Shown: piece after piece, positions 1-8,152 of the stretch | How positions within the stretch are numbered: position 1 is the first letter of the stretch | Layout: every line of letters begins with the position of its first letter | NCBI GenBank assembly: GCA_964420065.1 | Contig: CAYQQK010000002.1 | Coordinates: 1 to 64,000, forward strand | Length of the DNA stretch: 64,000 nucleotides | Direction of reading: 5' to 3' | Source: CAYQQK01 sp964420065 | Lineage (GTDB): Bacteria; Bacillota; Dethiobacteria; DTU022 | Translations under genes and position numbers: made by a program | The notes under the pieces: model-generated | Seen by the model: the letters and a program-made list of their open reading frames with translations, nothing else | Database searches by the model: none | Told to the model about the DNA's origin: nothing

Positions 1-348
1 TGATTGTACCACCAGGGCGGGGCTAGTCCATGTGAGGACGGGCTTGACGCTTACAAGGAAACAAGCGAAACGGTGATCATCATGAACCTGATCGTGATGA
101 ACCTGGCCCGTGTGCAAAGGGGCCTTTTTGTCTGTTTTTCAAAGAGCATTTTTCGCGTTTTAAGGGCAATAATTTCACTACCGCCAAGCCGGTTTTTGCC
201 TGTCGCAGTTTAATTTTCGAAAACGGCGGCTGTGCAGGAAGCCCTAATTAAATTGCACTACTCCCATCATTACATCCAAGCATTTTCTTACTAAAAGTAA
301 TTTCATTTTTATGCAGCCTTTTTGTTGCTACAGGGAAAACAGTTTATA
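1..348. other. Gene-poor left edge
   Basis: No gene can be supported here. A short direct repeat (ATGAACCTG at 82-90 and 97-105) and a terminator-like hairpin pointing to the right suggest that a plus-strand transcript, whose body lies left of the window, ends here. The only open frame crossing the region (4-213, plus) begins with a TTG, has no ribosome binding site and resembles no family I recognise. Between 214 and 348 I see only AT-rich sequence downstream of brxL, and no clear terminator for the brxL strand. Confidence 0.4.
105..129 (+). terminator. Candidate intrinsic terminator
   Basis: GGCCC (105-109) pairs with GGGCC (120-124) around a 10-nt loop and is followed directly by five T residues. 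This is the form of a Rho-independent terminator on the plus strand. It would end a transcript entering from the left edge, convergent with the BREX operon. The stem is only 5 bp. Confidence 0.4.
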
Positions 349-1818
349 TTAACAGTTTGCTGCCTCATTCTGATTAACTTTGTTTACTGTAAACTGGGGT
401 ATATCCTTGCCCCGGTATTCCGAATCGAGAATGCCCAGCTGTAGTTTTATGGTAGCGCGCATGGCGCAGGCACGCCTTAGACAGTAGCGATTGAAGTCAC
501 GTGCTGAAATGTCTTCCACCTTTCTTACATTTGGGAAAAGTAGCTTTAAGTAAGCGGTGGCAATTCGCTTAACTGCCTCTGTATCACGTGTATCCGCCGC
601 TTCGGGAACTTTCACTAATTTATCAACCACAGCTCGGTAGGTAGTGTCACTTCGAAGTTCATGAAGAATTGCGCAAAAGTACTCTGAATTTAATGCCCAC
701 CCCGATATTTTCAGGTCATCATTCATGCGGGGGATATGCCAACCCCTTATAAAACCATGAAACCGTTCAATTAATGCAGACTCATGGAATACCGGGGGCA
801 GCTCCTCAAACATATTTGTCGTGCCATCGTAATCCATCACCTCTTTGGATATGTTACCGCAAAGAATAACACCCGCATCAGAGACGCCTTCGTAATTACC
901 AACAGTATACACACCCGATTCTAGGTATCCTTTTAACACCGCGCGCATTTCGTCCACATCAGTAAAGGATATCGTCTGAACCTCATCAAGAGTAATAAAA
1001 TCATTCCCCGATATTAATCCTTCCGTTCGTTTAGAAAGGTCATAAAACATTTTGGCTCGGCTCATAACACCACCACTTGAAAGCCAACCGAAACGACTAA
1101 CCCTCCCAAACAGGTATGATTTACCAGTCCCTTTCGGGGCAAGTTCAATAAGGTTTAAACGTTTTTCCAAAAAAGGCAAAAGCCTAGTCAGCATAGTCAA
1201 TTTTTCTTCTTCGCTTTTGTATCCATTTGCATTATAATCCACTGCGCCTAGAAGAATGGCAATCCATTCATCAATGGTGAATTCACTACGCACATCCTTG
1301 TAATAATCAAGCTCTATTGAGTATGGGCAGAAATTTTTAAAATTGATAAGACGGATTTTCCCTTGAAGTTTCGGTGTCACGCTATCATCCGGAGGGCGAT
1401 AGCCCAGCTCAAGCATGCCCCAAGTCTCACGTCCCTTGACAAGTTCATGCTTGCAGGAATCCCACACCGAATCCTCGATAATAGTCTGCTTTGCGGTTAA
1501 CCCAAAATCCGGTAATGAAAAAGATACTTCGCCAGTCCGAATATCAATGTCCACAAGAATTTTTGCCAGGAATTTGACTCTTTCATTTTCCTTGATAATG
1601 CGGTTCTTTAGGGCAGTCCAGTCTTCCTTCCGGGGGATGTATTCACGAACAAACAATACTAGATCATCCTCATCGAACACACCCGATTCATCCCCAAATC
1701 GACGAAGAAGCCAGTCACGCATAAATGACGGAAGGCTTAATGCCGAAAAAAAGTTACTCGTCTTTAAATCCTTGTAGACAACCATTTCATCAAAACAATT
1801 TTTTAGCTTGTCGATCAT
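349..1818 (-). CDS. brxL: BREX protein BrxL, short form
   Basis: A 489-residue AAA+ protein of the BREX Lon-like family BrxL. Walker A (APKGTGKS, residues 227-234), Walker B (FITLDE, 274-279) and a candidate arginine-finger segment (ALIERFHGF) are visible. It ends soon after the ATPase module and shows no S16 Lon-type protease domain with a recognisable Ser-Lys dyad. It therefore matches the shorter branch of the family rather than the long forms of nearly 700 residues. BrxL proteins are known to be needed for BREX phage defence and to form DNA-binding ring assemblies; the exact role in type 4 systems is inferred. It is the last gene of the operon, 16 bp after pglZ. ATG start at 1818. Confidence 0.85.
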   Translation of the reverse strand: MIDKLKNCFDEMVVYKDLKTSNFFSALSLPSFMRDWLLRRFGDESGVFDEDDLVLFVREYIPRKEDWTALKNRIIKENERVKFLAKILVDIDIRTGEVSFSLPDFGLTAKQTIIEDSVWDSCKHELVKGRETWGMLELGYRPPDDSVTPKLQGKIRLINFKNFCPYSIELDYYKDVRSEFTIDEWIAILLGAVDYNANGYKSEEEKLTMLTRLLPFLEKRLNLIELAPKGTGKSYLFGRVSRFGWLSSGGVMSRAKMFYDLSKRTEGLISGNDFITLDEVQTISFTDVDEMRAVLKGYLESGVYTVGNYEGVSDAGVILCGNISKEVMDYDGTTNMFEELPPVFHESALIERFHGFIRGWHIPRMNDDLKISGWALNSEYFCAILHELRSDTTYRAVVDKLVKVPEAADTRDTEAVKRIATAYLKLLFPNVRKVEDISARDFNRYCLRRACAMRATIKLQLGILDSEYRGKDIPQFTVNKVNQNEAANC

Positions 1819-1834
1819 TTTGTACTACCCCCCT

Positions 1835-3973
1835 TTAAAACCAGTCCATGTCGACTACCTTTCCACTTTCGCGATGAACTTCAAACTCCACTTGACCGAT
1901 CAGATTATCACCTTCTAGTACATCGGCAGTGTATTTTCCCGCACGCTTTATGTCAGGGAATACTATCTTGTGCTTATTATTGCCGACTGCCTCGGCGAGG
2001 TACTGCCGCCCAAACACCTTTACCGAAACACCTTCGAGTATATTTTTGCTAAACAGCACGATTTCAGCATTCTTCTTAAAACTAGCAGTGGTTACAGGTG
2101 TAGTATTTTTTACCTCAATCTTGCTGTCAAACAATGTAATCTCGATAATTGGGATAACGACTTCTTCAAGAGTTGCTCCCCCATGGACTTCTACGCTTGC
2201 CTTACGCCCCCCCCTGAAACGGTCGTAGTTTGCAAGAACCCAAAAGCCATTTTCTTTGGTTGCATATTTTGATTTAATGTCCACGTCACTGCAAGGGCAG
2301 CATCTTCCTGAATGTTCACCCCTTGACTCCATTTCCCACCTGCATTCCTGTTCATTGATCACAGCGAGACGGCTTGCCCCATGATCGGAGACAAGAATGA
2401 CTTTTTCGGTGCTCCTTCCGGCAAGTCTTATTTTTACCCAGTCCAAGGCATCGTCTACTATGCGCAGTTCCTCAGCAAGATAAACCGGTGTTTTAACCGT
2501 TTGATAATTGAAATCATGTTCGCCGCCATGTTTTACTTCATCCAGTTTTTTTGTCTGCGCCTTATCACCACACCACACTTCATAAAAATCACTATTAAAG
2601 GATGTAATGGTCGGAAGATTAGCCCGTACGATATGAATGGTAATTTTTAAGCCTAGTGTTTTAGCACGGCTTTGAATATAACCAAGATATTCAGCACCAA
2701 GTGCATCAACCCAATACAAGGTCGAATTTGATTTTTCGAGTCTGTCAAGAACTTCGCCACGTGTTTTCAAGCTATTGTACGGGCGGCCCCCATCAACAGC
2801 CATTTTTCGCACTTGGCAGTAGAATTCTGGTGTAATTCTGTTTGTTAGTTTCAAACGCTTGTACTCGGCAAAATAATCAGACAACAGCTTTCCTTTATTT
2901 CCGGTAAATGAATAATCATGCAGGTATTCATGCAAGGAAGGGTATATCTCTTTGAGCATACCTGTTATTGTTACAAGGCCATCCATGGTTTCTATGATGG
3001 CTTTCCTTTCTGCCGCTGTGTTGTCAGTTAAATAATAGACTCGGTTGTTGTCTTTAACTTTTGTTTCAGAAATGTATTCAGCAACATCATTATCCTTAAT
3101 ATCCTTCAATAAAATTTTCCGGGCGGAGTACAGTTCGGGGAACTGTTTGTCGTTTATCTCAAAATCCAACAGTGCGCAGAGAAGTTGTTTTTTGTACATA
3201 TCGTAATCAGTAGACGTATTCGTTACATATTTTAGGTAAATATTTGTTGTTGATTCAAGTTTCAGCTTAAGAAAGTTACGCCAATGGAACAGGCCATACC
3301 CTTCAAGGTTTTTATTTGCGAGGTATTCCTCCCACAGCGTGTCCGGCAGACAAGACCGCGAAACTATAAAAGCAGGTTCGGCCTGCTGTATCGCTTCGTA
3401 GGCAGAGCATATCCGTTTTATATTACAGAGCGGCAAGTTAGTTTTTACAAACAGGGCGCCGCCTGCACCATTTTCTAGGCGGACAAGCAGCGACTTAAAA
3501 CCATCTATTGCAGAAACGTTAAACGAAGTTGGAAATTTTACTACTTCGTATGACGCCCCAGACTTTAAAAAACATGCCCTGCGACTATTTAATTTTTTAT
3601 CCTCTAGGCAAAGGCTGTTCATTGTGGACCGTATGCCACGGCAAAGGACAACAACTTTCGTCATAAGTGGTAGGTCCTTAAGCTTTCCAATTACATTTTC
3701 CCTTCCACCGAGTGCGATGCTTTCACCTAGCCCGAGTAACATTTTGTTTTCGGTAATTGCTGAAAGATCGGTATAAAGTGCATCGATATCCGGGAAAACG
3801 TCGTCGCCGGCACAGTAGTCACTAGCCCGTATAGGCGCAAGTGTACTTAGGCCGTTCATAACATCTAAATATTCCGTACTGTCGTCAACAACAACAATAA
3901 ATGGCGTGGCAAGATTATTGTTGAGGTACCCATATATGTTTGCTAGGGCAGATTCCACTGAAACAGTTTTCAT
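1835..3973 (-). CDS. pglZ: BREX alkaline phosphatase-like protein PglZ
   Basis: A 712-residue PglZ-family protein, the hallmark of BREX systems. The alkaline phosphatase-superfamily metal-site signatures are visible: an Asp in WVDALGAEY (D423), the Thr-containing PTITSFN segment (about 454-460), VSDHG (D530-H531) and a late His in EVHGGATLEE (H597). The N-terminal 400 residues are the helical region typical of the family. PglZ is required for BREX defence, and its precise substrate is not settled. The start codon overlaps the end of the upstream ATPase gene by ATGA, which implies translational coupling. Confidence 0.9.
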   Translation of the reverse strand: MKTVSVESALANIYGYLNNNLATPFIVVVDDSTEYLDVMNGLSTLAPIRASDYCAGDDVFPDIDALYTDLSAITENKMLLGLGESIALGGRENVIGKLKDLPLMTKVVVLCRGIRSTMNSLCLEDKKLNSRRACFLKSGASYEVVKFPTSFNVSAIDGFKSLLVRLENGAGGALFVKTNLPLCNIKRICSAYEAIQQAEPAFIVSRSCLPDTLWEEYLANKNLEGYGLFHWRNFLKLKLESTTNIYLKYVTNTSTDYDMYKKQLLCALLDFEINDKQFPELYSARKILLKDIKDNDVAEYISETKVKDNNRVYYLTDNTAAERKAIIETMDGLVTITGMLKEIYPSLHEYLHDYSFTGNKGKLLSDYFAEYKRLKLTNRITPEFYCQVRKMAVDGGRPYNSLKTRGEVLDRLEKSNSTLYWVDALGAEYLGYIQSRAKTLGLKITIHIVRANLPTITSFNSDFYEVWCGDKAQTKKLDEVKHGGEHDFNYQTVKTPVYLAEELRIVDDALDWVKIRLAGRSTEKVILVSDHGASRLAVINEQECRWEMESRGEHSGRCCPCSDVDIKSKYATKENGFWVLANYDRFRGGRKASVEVHGGATLEEVVIPIIEITLFDSKIEVKNTTPVTTASFKKNAEIVLFSKNILEGVSVKVFGRQYLAEAVGNNKHKIVFPDIKRAGKYTADVLEGDNLIGQVEFEVHRESGKVVDMDWF

Positions 3974-6900
3974 GGATGGCCCCCTTTTCCCAACATGATT
4001 TCAATGCCTACATTCATGTTGTTTTTGATCAACCGTTTAAAATACTCTTTGGCCTTGCAATCATCCATTTTCTCAATTATTTCTAAAACTTTTTCACTCC
4101 CGCTTTGGTTATATCTGGCCTGAGCGAATCTCTCGATCTCGCGCAGCATGGTGGGGTTACCATAATAGTCATAGTGCTCGGACGGAACTACCGCCTCGAG
4201 ATGGGTCCGTACTTCGTCAACGTCGGGAAGTAAAATGGAAAACCTCCCGATAATAACACGCGCAAACGTCGCATTGATTTTTACCAGATCGGAAAGATCG
4301 GCAAGGAATGCTGCTGCCTCTGTCTGTAAAAAGCCAAGTGCAAATGACACCTCAGTATCTTCTGGGTTGTTTCGGTTAATTGTATCGAAGGCCCGGCGGG
4401 CATCAATTTGAAGGTTAGCGGGAACAAGGGCCAATATGGGTGTCCTGTATTTGCGCGACCATTCTTTCGGTGTTTTTGACGAAGTTTTTTCCTCCCACAG
4501 CTGGTGTAGTTTGAATTTTTCTTGTTCATGCCGAACCTTTTCTGCAAGCGCTGCCACGTTCCGTTCATACTCCGCTTTTTCCCACGTAAAAGAATTCATC
4601 GGTAACCTTGAGTACAATGTGTTCACTTCGTTATCACTGAATCCCGTTAAATAGAATGAATACAAGTTTTTAAACACTTCAACCTTTGACTCAAAGAAAT
4701 CAATAATAGTATTGGCATTAGTTTCAAGTTCAGAAAGGAAAGTAACCCTTTTTTCGTAGGGAAGTTCACCATTTGCCGCAATATTATGCAAGGTTGGGAA
4801 AAACTCTCTAAGTGGAGGAGTTTCCATCACCAGTGAAGGACACGGGATACGAATGGACTTTGCTTTTTCACGCCATTCCTCTAGGCATGCTGATAAGGAG
4901 GAGGTCCTAGGGTTTATGCAATTACTTACAGCAATAATTTTATAATCTGTGAGTAACTTGCGAATTTCATCCTCGCCGGTTTGTTGGTCCCAAAGCCATA
5001 GCGCCTCCCCATAACCTATTTGTCGCCTGATGTCCGGTAACACATTCTTAACATTGATGTCGGCGGCCAATTTCAATAAAGCGCCGTTTTCAAAGTAAAA
5101 CAGGAACTCTTTCATCGCTCTCTCGGCGTTATCCCTCGTCAGTAGCTTGGCTAGATTCTCCGCCGCCGTTGGTATCTGAAGCGACATGCGCCCAACCGCA
5201 GTTGCAATATTCGTTACACTGTCACCACCATTATCTGGGTTTGCGAGTGCGGCTATTTTATCAATGAAATCCTCCAACCCGGAGGGGGCTATCTCCTTAA
5301 AACACCAAATCGGGTAGCCATATTCTTTTAATTTGGAGCGGATGCGAATTGCCATTTGCTCTATAGATATGTTGTCAGGGATTTTGAAGGCAACCCTTAC
5401 AAAATCCGCAAAGGCCCTTTGTTCTTTGGTCATCACCTCAACAAATTTTTCCCGATAGCGCGAAATAGGTACGTTTTTATGCTTGATATATTCACCGATA
5501 ATTTCCGCCAACTTTTCGGCACACATCCTACCGCCTGTTTCACCATCGCTGTACCGATAAGTCTCACCAGCATATTCCTTTAAGAGGAAGCCGGTTAAAA
5601 AAGCATACAAATTACAGGGCATAAAGCCTTGTTCCATTAACATATCAAAAACAGCACCGACTGCTATACGACCTTCACACTTAAAGGCGGCGTTCATTAA
5701 ATCTTCTACCATCTGTTTCAGCCTTGAAAGTGGAAGTGCCGGCGCTTTCTCCCAATATCTCGGCGCCTGCCATACACCCTGCATTAAGGGCACAATAAAG
5801 GATTTCTGAAATGAACTACCATATGTCTGCAATATGCCGTATCTGGCGCCAGATGGAAGGTTTGATGCGGCAAACATTTGTTCACTTACCTTGGCGTTGT
5901 CAAAAGACAACGGAAATTTTTTAATAACCGCATTTGAAAGGGCTGTAAGCGTAGATAAAGCGCTTACACAAGGTTCACCAGTTTTTGCGTAAACCGAATA
6001 AACAGTAAATGAACCGTTGGCAACATCTGTCTTCCAGTCTTCAATGATCGCTTTTGCCTTGCGGGACATTTCATTTGCAAGTTTGCCGTCTTTCGTTCTC
6101 CAATATTCCTCGTTGGCGGCGCACTCAACCCATTGGCCAAAACGTTCACCGCCTAATACCGTGGACGAAGCGTCAACAAACACGAGGCCTTCATAACGAT
6201 TATCCTTCATTGCACCCCTGATGAGTTCACGGATTTTGTTTTGTTCTTCATCATTTCGGGCAAACGACAATACGGCATGAATTTTAAATAGTGATGGCTC
6301 ATTAATGATTTTATTAATAGTGGTTTTGAAGTTCTCAACCGTTGCCGGCCTGACATCGTAGCGGAAACGAAGCGCTGGTGAAAGGGAAAGGGCAGAAATA
6401 AGATCCCCGTCTAAAACAACTGAGATTGTTTTTATCTCTCCACTGATGCGTTTCTTTATTTTATCGATTTGGGCCTGATCACCTGCAACAGCAGCGGCGG
6501 CATATTGGATTTTCCCACCATTTATCGGTTTAGTGTACAAAATCCCGTCGCGTACCAATTTTTTAACGATGTTAACGGCACGATTATGTTCTAATTCTGT
6601 TCCCTCAAATGCAAGATTAATATTTTGGTCTGTCGTAAGAAACAGCTCCATACTATCGCCAAGTTTTTGGCTGATGGCCTGCATCATTAACACTGTTTTT
6701 AGAACACGCTTCTCATCAGCAAGCAGTTTAGTTTCGTTCAGCGGAAACGTATCTAGAACGGTTCTAATTATGGTATCGAGGATGCTCCTGCCTGCACCAA
6801 AGCTGAATTCGTCCGTGCCTTTTTCATAGAAAAAGTTCCAAAGATAATCGATGCTAAGTATGTCCGCATTGTCGGGACTATGATTTTCGATAAACCACTG

Positions 6901-8139
6901 GAACGCCTGCAAGTCTTCAGTGTTAGCGTTCTTGATGAAGTTAAACATGCTACGTTGATTAGAAGCAAACGCGCTAGAAATGTTCTTTAGCAGTAACGCT
7001 GCAAGCGGATGGATTGGCAACATCCCTTTCAGCACGTCTCTTGATACGTTTACGGCTTCCGATACCGCTTGCCGGGAAGTTGGCATGCGGCTATTCAGGT
7101 CTTCCGCAAGACCCTCCCAAATATCTTTCTGCGCATCTTTTACTTTCAGGGCATGTTTGATTAACTCAAAGGCAATAGAATCTGGTAGTTCAATTTCTTT
7201 GTGGACAAAGCGATCGCGGACTATTTTCCCCGTTTGGTCAGCTTCGCTGAAAATAGATCCGGACATATGCGTCACTATCATCAGGTAGAATGGCTTGTGG
7301 TTTGAGAGTTCCGCAAGTTTTTGAAATTCATCAAGCGATGTGCGGTTTTTTTTAAAGTAGGCTGAAAATTCATCCCATACAAGCACAATCGCCTTAAGTC
7401 TGTTCTGTTCAATAATATCGGTAAGCCAAGCAATTAAATCGTCCATATTTGTGGAAAGCGCGGTGATTCCCCTGCTAGCGGCAAGTGAAAATATATCGCC
7501 CATCAACATGTCAACATTGGCGTTGGGGTTTTTCAACAAAGCAATAATATCATCGGCGGTTTTACCTGCAAAGCTGCCCAAACCCCTATATTCCGGCAGG
7601 GCAATAAGCATATTAAAAAAAGACTTATTTACCTCATCGGAGAGCCATGCTGCAACGCCTCCCCGTAAAGCATTTTCGCCCTTGTACGTTACACCCGCAT
7701 TTCGGAGAGCCTTGGTCACACTCTCGTACACCGTCATAACGAGCGCGCGATCACTATCAATACCGCCGGATGCATAACGATACGCAGTTATGATTTTCCC
7801 CTGTTTATGGCCGAGCAACCTATCGCGAAGGTCCGGTTCCGCCTGCAAGGCTGAAAATTCGTTAAAATAACCCTTGATTACATCACCCGAACAGTCAAGA
7901 AGATTTTTTAGCGTCCATGCAATACGAGATTTACCTGTACCGTATGCGCCCTCGATCCATATGCCCTTCTTGTCGTTGTTCGTAGCACGGGCAAGCATAC
8001 GTTCAGTAGCTTTAAGGAGGTCGACAAACGTCTTGTGCGGGAAAGTCTTTTGCCAGTCAACACCCGCCCTTATGGATGATTCATTGATTTCCGGAAAATA
8101 TTCCTGATCAATATCGAAATACCCATTGTACTTGTTCAC
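3970..8139 (-). CDS. brxC: BREX ATPase, BrxC/PglY-like
   Basis: A very large (1389 aa) P-loop ATPase of the BrxC/PglY type. Walker A GAYGTGKS lies at residues 64-71 and Walker B IVLVWDEFSA at 251-260. The remainder is long and mostly helical, as is usual in this family. BrxC/PglY proteins are core BREX components that use ATP; they probably act with PglZ on DNA or on the modification machinery. It lies between brxP (13 bp upstream) and pglZ (4-bp overlap), so the set is one operon. ATG start at 8139, preceded by a GGAGGAAGA-type ribosome site. No frameshift is seen along its length. Confidence 0.88.
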   Translation of the reverse strand: MNKYNGYFDIDQEYFPEINESSIRAGVDWQKTFPHKTFVDLLKATERMLARATNNDKKGIWIEGAYGTGKSRIAWTLKNLLDCSGDVIKGYFNEFSALQAEPDLRDRLLGHKQGKIITAYRYASGGIDSDRALVMTVYESVTKALRNAGVTYKGENALRGGVAAWLSDEVNKSFFNMLIALPEYRGLGSFAGKTADDIIALLKNPNANVDMLMGDIFSLAASRGITALSTNMDDLIAWLTDIIEQNRLKAIVLVWDEFSAYFKKNRTSLDEFQKLAELSNHKPFYLMIVTHMSGSIFSEADQTGKIVRDRFVHKEIELPDSIAFELIKHALKVKDAQKDIWEGLAEDLNSRMPTSRQAVSEAVNVSRDVLKGMLPIHPLAALLLKNISSAFASNQRSMFNFIKNANTEDLQAFQWFIENHSPDNADILSIDYLWNFFYEKGTDEFSFGAGRSILDTIIRTVLDTFPLNETKLLADEKRVLKTVLMMQAISQKLGDSMELFLTTDQNINLAFEGTELEHNRAVNIVKKLVRDGILYTKPINGGKIQYAAAAVAGDQAQIDKIKKRISGEIKTISVVLDGDLISALSLSPALRFRYDVRPATVENFKTTINKIINEPSLFKIHAVLSFARNDEEQNKIRELIRGAMKDNRYEGLVFVDASSTVLGGERFGQWVECAANEEYWRTKDGKLANEMSRKAKAIIEDWKTDVANGSFTVYSVYAKTGEPCVSALSTLTALSNAVIKKFPLSFDNAKVSEQMFAASNLPSGARYGILQTYGSSFQKSFIVPLMQGVWQAPRYWEKAPALPLSRLKQMVEDLMNAAFKCEGRIAVGAVFDMLMEQGFMPCNLYAFLTGFLLKEYAGETYRYSDGETGGRMCAEKLAEIIGEYIKHKNVPISRYREKFVEVMTKEQRAFADFVRVAFKIPDNISIEQMAIRIRSKLKEYGYPIWCFKEIAPSGLEDFIDKIAALANPDNGGDSVTNIATAVGRMSLQIPTAAENLAKLLTRDNAERAMKEFLFYFENGALLKLAADINVKNVLPDIRRQIGYGEALWLWDQQTGEDEIRKLLTDYKIIAVSNCINPRTSSLSACLEEWREKAKSIRIPCPSLVMETPPLREFFPTLHNIAANGELPYEKRVTFLSELETNANTIIDFFESKVEVFKNLYSFYLTGFSDNEVNTLYSRLPMNSFTWEKAEYERNVAALAEKVRHEQEKFKLHQLWEEKTSSKTPKEWSRKYRTPILALVPANLQIDARRAFDTINRNNPEDTEVSFALGFLQTEAAAFLADLSDLVKINATFARVIIGRFSILLPDVDEVRTHLEAVVPSEHYDYYGNPTMLREIERFAQARYNQSGSEKVLEIIEKMDDCKAKEYFKRLIKNNMNVGIEIMLGKGGHP

Positions 8140-8152
8140 ATGTTCTTCCTCC

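Noticed and set aside
4..213. 69-aa frame at the left edge
   Set aside because: TTG start, no ribosome site, and it runs through a terminator-like hairpin.
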